The notes under the pieces are model-generated. The model was not told the origin of the DNA and did no database searches. It worked only from the letters and a program-made list of their open reading frames with translations. Both the position numbers and the translations under genes were made by a program. DNA of 64,000 nucleotides. It comes from Leptobrachium leishanense (lineage: Eukaryota; Chordata; Amphibia; Anura; Megophryidae). The DNA lies in NCBI GenBank assembly GCA_009667805.1, contig CM019075.1, positions 19,279,615 through 19,343,614 of the forward strand, in the 5' to 3' direction. Below are positions 1 through 51,410 of the stretch, piece by piece (within the stretch, counting starts at the first letter, position 1; the number at the start of each line of letters is the position of its first letter).

Positions 1-394
1 TAATCTCGGCGGGAACAGAGAGCCGGGGCTTTTTCTCCGTGCAGTCTCACGATTCTTATGGTACCTGTGTGCCGGCGGGACCACCTCGTATTACCAGCTA
101 AAAACCCCAAATATCCTGATATTATACACCATTAAAGCCTGGAAATTACGCAGAGCGTCTGGCAGGCTCACAGACAGAAACAATAAATGGCCTCAAGGCT
201 AGTATTCCCTGTGCTTCCCCTCCTTGGCGTAGTTTGCCTTTTTAATAGTTGGGTCTTATGACCGACATTCCCAGTGCTTCCTCAAACCTCCAAATAATCC
301 GCCCTTCGCACATTATGCCCTTTTATTCGATTGGCTTTACGTCTTATGATTTATATTCCCCGTGTCCTCTTAGCCTTCAAAAAAAATTACAAAA
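1..394. other. Unassigned sequence, probably ASH1L intron
   Basis: No exon, repeat family or RNA gene was recognised here. It lies upstream of the first ASH1L exon visible in the window, so it is inferred to be intronic. Confidence 0.4.
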
Positions 395-940
395 GTGCCA
401 TTTTATTATTATCCTTTGTTTATATGGTGCCACATATTGCGCAGCGCTTTACTCGATCAGTGTGCAAGGAGTGGATACATTGTAACACCACACATGGATG
501 ACATTACGTGATTCAGGGGATCCTGTTCCCAAGGGAATTTACAATCTATGAGTGTACAAGTATTTTGTGAGGTAGGCGCATCCATATCGTTAGGTGTCTT
601 GCCCAAGGACACTCGCTGGTGGCGTCTTCTGAGTGGGATCGAGTCGTCTTTCCAGGATTGTAGATCAGCGACCTGGTGGTTAGGTTGAACCCACTTCTCG
701 TAAAGTCGAGACTTGCTTCTCCAATCATTGGAGGGATGTGCAGAACGGGATTTGACTTGCTTCTCCACGGTCGAAGGGTAGAGTCGTTACCACTGGACTC
801 CGCAGCCAATATTGTGTGGTGGCGAGTGCGTACCGTTAGGTGTCTCGCCCAAGGACACTTACTGGAAGGTGCTATGGCCAGGATTCCAACCTGTGTCTCC
901 ACGGTTATAGAGCAGTGATGTTACCTCTACTCCATCCAGC
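395..940 (-). repeat. CORE-SINE-like repeat, two head copies, antisense
   Basis: On the minus strand two related blocks (about 810-940 and 570-660) each carry a tRNA B-box-like motif (GGTTGGAATCC near 875; a weaker match near 640) followed by the CCTTGGGC-AGACACCTAAC core typical of CORE/MIR-type SINEs. Below them (395-560) is an antisense L2/CR1-like 3' tail with GATTGTAAATTCCC and AGCGCTGCGCAA motifs. The layout of tRNA-derived head, core and LINE-like tail fits a CORE-SINE whose head has been duplicated. The family assignment is by motif memory only. Confidence 0.55.
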
Positions 941-1890
941 CGGTACAGATGGACTTTATTCCTTTTCTTCGTTAGGCTCAACCTGGGAAAATGAAAACTA
1001 AAATAAATTCATGCTGAGTGCTTTCTCCTATTTAAAGGGACACTATACATGTTCTGACCACATTAGGGATTTAAAGTGGCCAGGATGTCTGTGCCCCTTC
1101 CCCTCCTCCAGCTCCAATCTCTGGTATAATCCTTGGGTGAAATGGAGGACTTTCCTCTGCCCACACCAGCGTCACCATGCAGCCGGGATTTAGAATTTCC
1201 TGAATGCCAGTCTCTAGTGACATCACCACGCAGAGCGTGCTGACCTCACCCTCTCAGAGACCACCCGTGTTGGTGAGTGTCGTGAGACAGGCAGTTGATG
1301 GATCAGTTCTGTGCATCCACACACAGCTCCGATCCATCGTTCTGTGCCGGTGCTATGGAACGTTTGTACGTAAAGTGTGCAATTTTACGGCTCCTACGCT
1401 AGGAGTGCTAACAGCGAGGTAAAGGTCCAGGGACTTCAGCATTTGGAAGCCCCTGAGCTGACAGAGACTAGCAGAGAGGGAGAAAAGGTGAGGTTTTTTT
1501 TTCTTCTCCTAAACAAAATACAAAACAGATGCTGTCGGCAGCAAATGCCCAATTATTATTTAAGGACAAAAAGGTTTTTTTTTTTTATTTTATTTTTTTT
1601 ATAGCACGCTCAGCATTCACCTCTCATAGTTTGTGGCCTCTTCTATTTTTGCCGCACGTGTATTTGTGCATTTGCCATAATTTCACTGTTCTGCAAACAT
1701 TTATAGCCGTTTCTTCTTCATGACTACATTAGCAGCGCGGCAGAAAACCTCTTGATTGGGGGGACGTGCAATTTATATCTGATTTAAGCGTCTCCAGTCA
1801 TTTTAATCTGCCATGTTTATTTTTCCTTTTTTCTTCTGTTTTGTTTCTTTAGTTTTATCTTGTTATTCTAATAATTTGTTTAATATTTGT
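941..1890. other. Intron sequence without recognised features
   Basis: No exon seen. It contains pyrimidine runs, including a T-rich tract near 1575-1600. Confidence 0.4.
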
Positions 1891-2050
1891 TTAGATTTTT
1901 CTTGTCCTGATCCTGTGTTTTCTATAACATTTGTTTATTTTTAGATTTTTCTCGTCCTGATCCTGTGTTTTCTATAACATTTGTTTATTTTTACATTTTT
2001 CTCGTCCTGATCCTGTGTTTTCTATAGGATTTTTTTTATTTTCACATTTT
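1891..2050. repeat. Short tandem repeat, about 57 bp unit, three copies
   Basis: The motif TTCTCGTCCTGATCCTGTG followed by TTTTCTATAACATTTG recurs three times in direct orientation, about 57 bp apart. It ends about 105 bp before ASH1L exon A. Confidence 0.8.
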
Positions 2051-2155
2051 TATTATACTTTTTTCTATGTTTTATAGATGTATCTTTTTTATTACAAGAT
2101 GTTTTGCATTGTACGCTTTTGTCTAATTCAGAGGTTTTTCCTTTTATCTCTGTAG

Positions 2156-25822
<23,667 letters not shown>

Positions 25823-26639
25823 CAGAATGTGAAGAGACTTGTCAAACTTGATGATGAAAGTCAAGCAAAAGGGCTGACCGGCCCCTAGGAGAGTAGTCAG
25901 GAGACAGTCTGTACAATGTGTGTCTGTGAGTACAGACCCCAAGCACTTACAGTGTTCGGCTTATCCTTTCACACCAAGTGGAAATCTGAGTTTGCTATCG
26001 GACGTAGGTGTGAGCAGGTGGCTGCAGGGCGATTGAGCACTTACCTCCGTAGTGGAAGGCTGCACAGATGGATTCATACTGGTACTGGAGGTGCGGTGTG
26101 CACCCTGCTCTACCTTTTTTGGCTCCGTGTATGCACTGCACTTTTCCACAGCCTGTGTGTGTGTGCTCTGCACTCTCAAAGTGGTACACACGTATCGTTT
26201 GGCCATTCTCTCTTGTGCCGTACTTTCCCTTGGCTTTTGATTGGTTAATATTAAAGCTTGTAAAGCTCCATGTCTGCGAGCCCGAGGCACAAAGAGTGCA
26301 GACTTCATATAGACCAGTAGGCTGTATTCCTTCCGTTTCGGTGCATGATGAATATGCAGAAAACACTTAATGAAGGTTTCCCTCCTGCAAAGGGGGGAGG
26401 GGGGCACGGGTGCCAATATCTGACCGTGAAATCCATAATCCAGACTGTCCTGTTCCCTATGAAATAATAAGCTATGTTCCTGCTTGGCAAAGTTCTGCTT
26501 GAACATGCCCATCTATGTGCCCCCTACAATCTGTATGTCAGTATTTTATTCAAATACGTCTTCTAGTACTCTGGAAATAGATTACACAAAACACTGCCTT
26601 GTACTTCGCTCCCTTCTAGATGTGGTGTGCCACTAAAAC

Positions 26640-27290
26640 TGAGCAGGAAAGAAAGATTCTCCTGGCTAGCGTGCCCCTCCCACCGAGCAACAGGGCCATT
26701 CCCTTGACTAGTGTGCCGCTTCCGCTGAACATCGAGACCATTCCCCTGAACAGTGTTCCCCTTCCAATGAGCAGAAAGACCATTCTCCAAATAGTGTGCC
26801 CCTCCCTCAGAGCAACAAGCCTTTCCCCTGACTAGTGTGTCCCTTCTACGAGTAGCCTTCCCCTCCCACTGAGCAGTATGACCATTCTTCTGACTCGTCT
26901 GCCTCATCCACTGTGCAGGAAGACCATTCCCCTGAATAGTGTGCCCCACCCACTGAGCGGCAAGGCCATTCCAATGTATAGTGTGCCCCACCCACTGAGC
27001 GGCAAGACCATTCCCCTGAATAGTGTGCCCCACCCACTGAGCGGCAAGACCATTCCCCTGAATAGTGTGCCCCACCCACTGAGCGGCAAGACCATTTCCC
27101 TGAATAGTGCCCCTCCCACTGAGCGACAAGACCATTCCCCTGAACAGTATGCCCCTCCCACTGAGCAGGAAGACCATTCACCAGGGTATAGAAAGTTTGG
27201 GATATGTTCTGAAACAAACATTAGAGGGATATCCCACAGAAAACACTAAGTTCCCAGGGTAGTCTGCCCCCCCCCAACAGAGTACCTTGA
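26640..27290. repeat. Minisatellite, 42 bp unit, with diverged continuation to about 27740
   Basis: Best units (26938-27160) read AGTGTGCCCCACCCACTGAG followed by CGGCAAGACCATTCCCCTGAAT. Copies outward are increasingly diverged (ACTAGTGTGCCCCT, ACCATTCCCCTGA words). Since 42 is divisible by three, long open frames run through it; they are not genes. Confidence 0.88.
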
Positions 27291-27459
27291 CCATTCACCA
27301 GACAAGTGTGCCCCTCCCGTTGAGCAACCAGGTCTCCCCCCAAGTAGTCTACCCCACCCACTGAGCAGTTATGACCATTTTCCTGACTAGTCTGCCCTGC
27401 TCACTGAGCAACAAGACCGTCTCGACTAGTGTGCCCCTTCCACCAAGCAACAGGGTCAA

Positions 27460-27600
27460 TCTCTTAGAGTGTAAGCTCTTGAGCAGTGTCCTCTCCTAAA
27501 GTTCTGTGTGTCTAACTTGTATGTATATTTGTTATGTCTCACCTTTTGTACAGCAGCGCTAAGGAACTTGTTGGCGCTTTAGAAATACTTGTAACAGTCC
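27460..27600 (+). repeat. LINE/SINE 3' tail
   Basis: TTAGAGTGTAAGCTCTTGAG, then TACAGCAGCGCTAAGGAACT and TGTTGGCGCTTTAGAAATAC: the same 3' tail type as at 12416-12597. It interrupts the diverged 42 bp repeat. Confidence 0.75.
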
Positions 27601-28429
27601 CGAGTAGTCCTCCCCTCCCACTGAGTAGGAAGACCATTCCCCTGACTAGTGTGCCCCTGCCCCTGAACAGCAAGACCATTCCCCTGAACAGTATACCCCT
27701 CCCACATAGTAGTCTGTCCCTCCCACTGAGCTGGAACAGCTTTACATTGTGTATGTGCACCCACTTTGCCATCGCTCCGTAGCAGCACTGCCCATTCTCC
27801 CCGTGCCACTAATACACCATCACTGTGCCCTGCAAGGATAACCTTCCCCGTATATTCCTTGAAGGAGGAAGCGGTTCCCGGTAGGAAAGTGACCCTGTAT
27901 TCTTGCCTAGACAGTGCGGAGGGTCCATAACTTCCGATATACCATGTAAGAGCATTAGGAAAGTGGGGGGCACGCTTCCTGCATCAGGTGTTGGGGTACA
28001 CCATGCATATGTGAAGGCAGATCCCAGTATTAGGAGAGGGTGAAGAGACTGGACTCCATTAACCCCTGGGTTGATGACAGAATTCCTTACGGAAGCGAGC
28101 TGAAAGTAATACAATGAACCGCACCGTTTGAACTCTATATATCTAGAGATAAAAGCATATATATCATAAAGTCCTTATAGAAGGAATACGGATTGTTAAA
28201 CGATGTGCCAAGTTCTCTGTGTGTATATATTATATCTCCGCGTAATATATATACATGAATATGTCTGTATTGGTGTGAAGCAATACTGCAACGCGCCGGT
28301 CCCTGCACCGGCTCACGGCGTGTTCCGATGTACCATACCCGTTATGTCATTCCATGAACCCTCGCACTGCCAGGACTTGCACAATGCAGCGATTCGCAGG
28401 AAAGGGTTAACTCGTTACATCTTGACTTT

Positions 28430-29590
28430 TGGGAGGAAGCGCGAGAGAAGAAAAAAAAAGTTTAAAAAATAATAATAATAATGAAATCCTTTCCGAAAGA
28501 AAATATTTTATTAAAAAAAAAAAGGAAAAATAATTTAAAAAAAAAAAAAAAAAGCGTTTTGAATATTTTCTTAATGCGGGACACGGAGCGCCGCACGCGA
28601 GTATACAATACTCAGACGGTCTATTCGGCAACGCTCAAGTCCGTCAAACTTTCTTTTTTTTTTTCTTCTTTTCTTTCTTCCAGAAAAAAAAAAGGGATTA
28701 ATGAGAAAAAAAAAATGAATTATTGTAAATTGTGTGTAACACTAAGAAGGTCATTAAAAATGGCAGACAAAAAAAAAAGAGCGAGTCTCTGACATCGTGG
28801 GGAACGCCCGTCTGACGCCGTGACATCACATTTAGGAGTCGGAGGCTTAAAATAATATTTTCTGACAATCAAAGGATTTGAAGCGAGCAACGCTATAAAT
28901 ATATATACATATATATAAATATATATAAATACATTTTTTTCTGTGTGCGTGCCTGTGTTGAGGTTTGTTTTTTTTGTTTTGTTTTTTTTTTGTCCCTCCC
29001 CCTCAATTGGAAATGAATTTTTTTTGTTTTTTTTTATTCTTTTGGTTTTCTTTATCTTCTTGCAAGTTGTTTTATAATAATAATTGAAAAAGAAGGTTTA
29101 TCATAATGGTTTTTAAAATTCTAGAAGCACTACACCGTACGCAGTCCTGACCCCGCCTGTCTGCGTGGCCGGTGCGCTGAACACGATGCTGCTAATATGT
29201 TTCATTTTTACATGCAGAACGAAAAAAAGAAAAAAAAAAAAGGAAAAAAACCGATCCTTTGTTTTGATGTTAATCTCTGTAAATGATATTACCGATTCTA
29301 GCATTGGATGTACTCTTCAATCTCAGTTACTGAGACTCTAGTATTAAATGGAAAAAAAAATACCAGTTTTCCTACATTACCGCTTGTGTTTTTTTTGTTA
29401 TTTGTTAATTTTTTTTTGGCAGGGTTCGGGGGTTTGTTGGATTTTTGGGAAGGGAAGGGGGTTCTCGTCTGTGTGTCTCAGTGTAAACTGTGTTTTAAAA
29501 GCAGTGGAAATTCCACTTTTACATTACAAAAAAAACAACAAAAATAAAACTTATACGACTGTGCCACTTTGGCAAATTGAAACGTAGTTA
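28430..29590. other. A/T homopolymer-rich tract
   Basis: At least a dozen A or T runs of 8-17 nt. No coding potential. Consistent with the distal part of a 3' UTR, but composition alone does not show this. Confidence 0.6.
29543..29548 (+). promoter_or_regulatory. Candidate ASH1L poly(A) signal AATAAA
   Basis: Canonical AATAAA in an A-rich setting, followed about 35-100 nt downstream by TG-rich sequence (TTATGTCTGTTAATG, TCTTGTGTATGTAAAC). It would give a 3' UTR of about 3.7 kb. Not proven. Confidence 0.35.
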
Positions 29591-29779
29591 TGTCTGTTAA
29601 TGCGGCATGCTAATCAGTCTTGTGTATGTAAACAGAATTTTCGTGCTGTCATGGTACCGTTTTTTTTTTTCCGTTCCTCCGCCATATTGAATTCTATCCT
29701 AAGCAGACGAATTCGCAAAAAGAACATAAAGCAAAGTGTCTTTTACATGTGAAATCTGGTTCCAACCTCGCCGGGCAGG

Positions 29780-30105
29780 GGCAGGTTATCTGACTGTAGT
29801 TTCGCCGGGTAGGCGGGTCTTATGGCTGCACCCTCGTCGGGCAGGCGGCTCTTCTGGCTGCACCCTCGCCGGGTAGGCGGGTCTTCTGGCTGCACCCTCG
29901 CCGGGTAGGCGGGTCTTCTGGCTGCACCCTCGCCGGGTAGGCGGGTCTTCTGGCTGCACCCTCGCCGGGTAGGCGGGTCTTCTGGCTGCACCCTCGCCGG
30001 GCAGGCGGGTCTTCTGGCTGCACCCTCGCCGGGTAGGTGGGTCTTCTGGCTGCACCCTCGCCGGGTAGGTGGGTCTTCTGGCTGCACCCTCGTTGGGCAG
30101 GCCAG
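29780..30105. repeat. Minisatellite, 32 bp unit, about 10 copies
   Basis: GCACCCTCGCCGGGTAGGCG followed by GGTCTTCTGGCT, repeated head to tail. It lies between the ends of ASH1L and RUSC1. All three minus-strand frames stay open, because three units make 96 nt. Confidence 0.95.
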
Positions 30106-31548
30106 TTCTTGGTCGCACACCTTACCTGTTTATAAAGCACACTTTCTCTTCCTGCACCTATTTTGAGGAGGAGAGGCTTCCTTTGCAACAAACGTGTGCA
30201 TCGAGAGGATAAACCTGACCCGCAGAGAGCAAGGTGTGTATGTGTAAACACTTGGGAGGGCTTTTTTTTTTGTCTATATTAAAATGGGTTCATAGATCTG
30301 AAAGCCGAGCCGTCGCAGTGGAAGCAGATGATATCAACAGTAGTTTCCATGGTGACTGCTCAACGTGTATCAATTTTAACAGTTAATGATTAAATTGAAA
30401 TGTTGTCTGTATTTATCATGTGACATCATGCGTTTGAAATCTGCGTTTTCTGTTGCACGTGCTGAGAAAAAGTGTGAAGCGGTGTTGAGGGTATACTCTA
30501 AGTAAAAAGAAAACTTCCTGCTCTCAGTTGTTGATGATCATCTTCGGATGTTCATGTAGTTGGGGAATGAAGTAGCGAGGGCTGACGTAGCCGGCTGCGC
30601 CTGTAGCGGTGACACAGGGCTTGCAGAGCACACAGCAGCCTGAGGGTATTGAGGAACATGCTGAATAAGATGTACACTGGGCGCTTTGCTAGCTCTGCTT
30701 GGCTCCCATTCTATTCGGAGGCTGGCTGGCAGAAGTGCCAAGACTTGCAGACACCTATTCCCCCGAGTATCCCCTTTCCTGTGTTCTGGTACCTTTCGCC
30801 TTGGGGGCACGATTAGTTACTAACATGCCAAATACACAACCCCACAGGGTCTGCCACCACACTGCATTAATCCATGAAGTGTTCGTATTCACAGAATCAC
30901 GCCAAAAAAAACCCCATTTTATTTGAGGATCTCATTTCAGTTTAATGAGTATCATTCTGGTCTATGTATCTATAGATGAGACAGCACTGTATACACTATA
31001 CAGCTACAATACCTGACCCAAGAGCTTACAGTCCAATAATTCACACACACATCTGTCTATAGTTCTTTACGGTCAATACTATGTAAGTGTTATATATATA
31101 TATTTAATATAGATATATATTCTTAATATACAGCCCGCAATCCAGTGTCCAGCTGTAGCACACGTGGAACGTCCCAAGGCTAATTCATGCCTTTACATGC
31201 TTATACTGAGGTCGCTATGTGCCTGGTGCCTCGCTGTGTATTGAAGCTGCATCTTTGATTAAAGGCGCCAGTGGCATGTTCTTATTCGTGTGGTCGTTCA
31301 GCCCAGCGCGACATGATTTCACTTTATGAATAGTCTTATGTCAAGCTAAGCGGTTTGGAAAGAATACAGCGAGTACAAAACAGACGGGGAAGAACCTTAC
31401 AGCCTCGGCCAAGATCACAGAGCATTGTCCATTTGTCTGTATGGGCTTCATTTTGCTTGATGTGGTCCCCTTGAAGGTTTGAAGTGGTGGAGCATGATTG
31501 AATAATGTCTTGTCACCTCCCCCCCCCCCCTTCGTAATACAGGTGTCC
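30106..31548. other. ASH1L-RUSC1 convergent intergenic region
   Basis: No gene recognised. It probably includes the RUSC1 3' UTR (minus strand, below 31549) and possibly distal ASH1L 3' sequence. A TA-rich tract lies at 31090-31130. Confidence 0.5.
30918..30923 (-). promoter_or_regulatory. Candidate RUSC1 poly(A) signal AATAAA
   Basis: Minus-strand AATAAA about 626 nt downstream of the RUSC1 stop. An ATTAAA at 31103-31108 is the alternative. Choice uncertain. Confidence 0.35.
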
Positions 31549-47409
<15,861 letters not shown>

Positions 47410-49106
47410 GGTTGTATCTTTTTTGCGAGTCTTGATCCAAGTAGATGGTCTTCGAATTTCTTAAACCACCTTCCCTGGTGACATTTTGGCAAGTCGGAAG
47501 CTGTATGAACATAAACTAGCTACAGCCAATATTTTAGTCCATACTGTATGTTGACATTTCTATGTCATTCCCTCCTGGTCCTTTTATTCAAGACTTTCAA
47601 AGTACAGTAGACCAAGAGCCACTGGATCTCGCTACCTCCCTGGTGTCGACCTGTAGGACAGGAGATAAGAGCCAGGAGGCTTTGTCAGGGACCATGGTAC
47701 GTACGTATGGCTCTTTATGATCACTGGACGAACTTGTTTAACGGTGTTCAAGCAAAGCCTACTCATGATAGGTCTTAGGGGAACACAACATGGACAACAT
47801 GACAAACTGGGATTTCAGGTAGAAAAATAACACACAAAAGAATGAAAAGGATACAGGGATGATCAGAACAATACAGACACGATGCCACATCAAAATGAGA
47901 TACACTACAAAAAACATGGACAACACTACAACGTAACAGGTGCCACAATATGGGGATAGAGAAATCCACAACACAAGCAAAACATGGCGCACATTTTAGA
48001 AAATTCACTGACGTGGGACATACAGTTACACATCGACACAATGAACTATAACAAGGTTGCACGCCGTATAATACACACACAACACGGACTGGAAAATACA
48101 CACTGAGCCACAAGATGGGAAGATGTGCGACAAAACAAAACACGAGGAGACACGCAGACAAACAGCAGAGAAATACAGCGACATACAGTGGGTGTGATCC
48201 TTTAGGGCTCGCTGCGTTAATGTGGGGCTGTAACGATGGTGTGAATGCGCTGCTTGCAGGGTTATATCGGGGGCGCAACATAAACGGTTAATTCTAGGTA
48301 TTGGGGTTCCCCTGAGTAATGAGGCTTGCTTTCTTTTAGGACCCTCAGAGGTATCACAGGGTTTCCTCGGGTGAAGCAGAGCTCGGAAACTAGTGGTCAG
48401 TGTTTTAAAGGGGATATGGTGGGAGCTTAAATAGCCACACACAATCGGCATGGAATCCAAAATAGTCTAACGAGGTAATCTAGGGGTGACCGATTCATGC
48501 GTTTAGCCTGGTTTGCTCGAGGAATTGTAAGCTTGAATACCAGACCCCCAAAACTCTCTCTCATTGCCCTGTTTATGCTGTGTTTGCCATCGCGGTGTCG
48601 CCTCGCATCCACCCTTCCTCCTGTCTGTCCATCCTCCCGAAGTGCACCTCATCCTTTCCTAGCCCTGGACCACTTCTCAATCTTGCAATGTGCCCCATCA
48701 CTTTGTGCCCCCCCAGCTATACCCTTGCCCGATTCATTCTCTTCTTGCCATTACAGCTGTTATCTTCTGTTCCTACACTATGCCGCCATTCCTCTTCCTT
48801 ACACTGGACCACCTCTCCTCATTCCTCGTCTTTGCGACGGATCCCGCCTCTGTGCCCTCTCCCATACCCTCATTCAACTGTATTTCCCGGCCCCCTCCGT
48901 CACGTGCTGTTTTTGTCCCACACTGACCTCATCCCTGCACCAAATGCCTTTATTGTTCCAGCGCGTCCCTAGCCTAGACGCCTCTCCTCTTTGCACTTCC
49001 ATTCTGTGCCCAGCCCTTGGACCCTTCTAATCCATCCGACCACCTCCTACCCTATCGGCCCCATTGGTCCTTTGGATCCCTAAACCGCCATTCCTTTAAT
49101 CGAGGG
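47410..49106. other. RUSC1-FDPS intergenic, unassigned
   Basis: No gene recognised. It should include the RUSC1 promoter and 5' UTR exon(s), which I cannot place. 48500-49080 is C/T-rich on the plus strand, and its overlapping open frames follow from composition. Confidence 0.4.
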
Positions 49107-49235
49107 CTGACAAACTCTGCCCTCCCCCTCCAGATGTTTCTGAACTACAACTCCCATGATTCCCTGGCCATCTATTGCAGTGATGGAGTTCTGGGAACAA
49201 CATCTGAGGGGGGGGCGGTGAGTTTGACAGCCCTG
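49107..49235. mobile_element. hAT-type MITE copy
   Basis: Ends GGCTGACAAACTCTGCC and GTGAGTTTGACAGCCC are inverted repeats. Core CCAGATGTTTCTGAACTACA and ACTCCCATGATTCCCTGGCC. Closest relative at 25128-25245. Confidence 0.7.
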
Positions 49236-49465
49236 CTTTAATCGTACCACTTTTTTTACCATCACTACACTATGTCGCTTTTATACTGGTGTGCCAACAT
49301 TCTCCCTCATTAATGATTCTCTTGGTATCAATGTATCCCTCTCCTAACCATGAAATGCTGCCATTCATCCCCCTCTCATCCCTGATCTCTACGCCGGTCC
49401 CCCGCACTGTCCTCCTTCCCCATCCCTCTTCCCATCCACTTCCTTCCGTCCTCCACCTTCCATCC

Positions 49466-49837
49466 TCAAGAATCAGCCGGCCATCGACCGATCTCGTGGA
49501 TCCTCCTTTCTTGGTTTCCCATCACGGCAGTCGTGCACGGATTCCCGTATCCTCCACCAGTCGTGCACGGATTCCCGTATCCTCCGCCAGGAGAATGATG
49601 AGGAGTGGATTCTGGTAACACCCAGCTTCCTATCCCGTCGATAATACCATCAAGCTCAGCCTCGGCGTTTAGTCCCCAGATGCTCCTCAGAGCACTGACT
49701 GCATTCCCTGTGATTATCCCTGAATCAACCTTCTCCGTCAGACTTTCTAGCTCCATTATGTATTTTTCTGGAATAATTTTATCCATTGGATCATGGCAGC
49801 CACTGCAGGATCCGTGTCGCTTACACCCGGACCCCAC
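49466..49837 (-). other. Orphan open frame of 123 codons, unknown
   Basis: The inner part (residues about 18-85) looks protein-like: MDKIIPEKYIMELESLTEKV, then ALRSIWGLNAEAELDGIIDG. The downstream part has a small duplication (GGGYGNPCTT twice). I do not recognise it. It could be a decayed transposon-gene fragment, an unplaced exon, or chance. Confidence 0.2.
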
Positions 49838-50029
49838 AGGACCACTGAGGCTTGATTAAATACCCAGTGACTGTCCTCCACCCTGTACGCCAGCGCTGGT
49901 TTTCCCGTTGACTCAGCCCCCGTGTGTCTCCCTGCCCTGAGCTAGGGATTGTCATGGGAGAGCAAACCTACCTAGAGACGGGTGAGCTGCAGAGGCGAGA
50001 GGAGACTCAAAATGATCCCCCCCTCCCTA

Positions 50030-50470
50030 TCTCAGCATCCTCAGCGAAGGATGGACCAGGGGAGGGGACTGGGCTCAGCATCCAGAAGGAGGGAGAGAAA
50101 GGGGTGGATAGGCTCAGCATCGCAGGAGAGGAAAATGGAAAGAAGGGGGGGGCTCAGCTCAGCATCCGAAAAGAGGGTGAAGGAAGGGCTGACAAAGTTC
50201 TGCATCCAAGAGGAGAGGGAGAGGCATAAGGGAATGGTTGGGGGGGTCGTATCAGCATCCAGAGGGAGAGGGGTTGCAGCACAGCATCCAAGAGGGGGGG
50301 TGGTGCAATATCCAGGGCAACGGAGAGAGTGGGGGCTCGCTGAACCCAGCATCCTGCAGGGAGGGCACTATGGTGGACTGGCACAGAAAACAAGGGGGGA
50401 GTGATAGACGGGGGGGGGGGGTCAGCCCAGCATCAAGGGGGACAGAGAGAAAAATGGGGGTTAAAGTGGG
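50030..50470. repeat. Purine-rich imperfect tandem repeat
   Basis: CTCAGCATCC-AGAGGGAGAG words recur about ten times at irregular 30-45 bp spacing, with several runs of six or more G on the plus strand. Confidence 0.65.
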
Positions 50471-50494
50471 GTAACCAGACCCAGAAACTGTAAG

Positions 50495-50810
50495 GCCCCG
50501 TTCACACCTGGTCGTTTCACAGCACGTTCCTACGTGCTGTAAAACTCCTAAACACGGAAATCCCATGATTTTCGTATGGGGCCCGTTCACACCTGGGCGT
50601 TTATCAGCACGTAGGAACGCGCTGTAAAATGTCCTACACCCAAAGAAGTACAGGAGCTTCTTTGGGGTGTATTGCAGCGAGTTCGCAGCCATAGACTGCA
50701 GCGTGAACGCGCTGCAATGCACTTTTTTTCACGTTTGCGCGATACGCGTGTCAAAAGACGTGCGCATTACGCGCATATGAAAAACTCTTAGGCTGGGTTC
50801 ACTTCACACT
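50495..50810. mobile_element. Fragments of a GTTCACACCT-type DNA transposon family
   Basis: GGCCCCGTTCACACCTGGTC at 50495 and GGGCCCGTTCACACCTGGGC at 50580 look like two copies of one terminus, and TTAGGCTGGGTTCACTTCAC at 50789 is a third terminus-like motif. CpG-rich palindromic interior (CAGCACGTAGGAACGCGCTG). Boundaries unclear. Confidence 0.45.
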
Positions 50811-51018
50811 GCAGGTGAATCTCCACCAATGTTTATTTTAATAACTAATAACACAGGTCTGCGGAAAAATAAAAAAAATCCAACGAACAAGCTTTTTTGG
50901 GGGATTCGGCTGCAGGATACAAAATGAATCACAAGTCGAATGTCGTATCACACGAGGTTTTGCACAGTTTGGATGTTTTGTTATATTGAGCTGCTTTCTG
51001 TTGTTTCATATCAGGGAA

Positions 51019-51410
51019 TTAAAGGGCTTTTTGATTGTCAGACGCCCCCCCCCTTACGCCTTTTAGGATCCTGAAGGGCCCGATACGAGTTGCGTTAGAC
51101 ATACTGTAGCCCGTTGCGGTTCCCGTGGATGTGTCGTCAAGATATTGTATTAATGATGGGAGAGTCGCGGCGCTGCGTAAAGTCTTCTCCAGCACATTAT
51201 CCCAAAGATTCTCAATGGGGCTAAGGTCTGGACTGTGCGGCGGCCAATCCATGTGTGAAAATTATGTCTCGTGCTCCCTCAACCACTCTTGCACAATTTG
51301 AGCCTGATGAATCCTGGCATTGCCATCTTGGAATATGCCCGCTGTGCCATCAGGGGAGAAAAAAACCATTGATGGAAAAACCTGCTCGTTCAGTCTCCTA
51401 ATCTGACCTA
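51019..51410 (-). pseudogene. Tc1-like transposase remnant (C-terminal)
   Basis: On the minus strand a broken frame reads [20 protein letters not shown], then after a stop HMDWPPHSPDLSPIENLWD. These are the second Asp and the Glu regions of a Tc1 DDE domain, of a different family from the element at 32364. The first Asp region is not found, and the frame is interrupted. Confidence 0.85.

Larger units (their letters stand above)
25823..29590 (+). other. Possible ASH1L 3' UTR
   Basis: Sequence from the ASH1L stop to an AATAAA at 29543. I cannot prove it is transcribed. There is no other gene in it, the last kilobase is A/T-rich in the manner of a 3' UTR, and the next gene converges from the other side. 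It includes the 42 bp tandem array, a LINE tail and the A/T tract listed separately. The real 3' end could be much earlier. Confidence 0.3.

Noticed and set aside
810..940. A tRNA gene on the minus strand
   Set aside because: Only the B-box is convincing; there is no cloverleaf, and the flanks are CORE-SINE.
26563..27249. A 204-codon minus-strand frame and a plus-strand partner
   Set aside because: Both follow from a 42 bp tandem unit, whose length is divisible by three, so frames stay open by construction.
29743..30251. Proline/arginine-rich minus-strand frames resembling a low-complexity protein
   Set aside because: 32 bp minisatellite translated in three frames; no evidence of a gene.
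47775..48281. A 168-codon minus-strand frame rich in Cys and Val
   Set aside because: No family resemblance, and a second frame is open in the same stretch. No splice or start support.
48497..49030. A 177-codon plus-strand frame upstream of FDPS/RUSC1
   Set aside because: C/T-rich composition keeps two frames open; the peptide is low-complexity Pro/Ser/Leu without recognisable domains.
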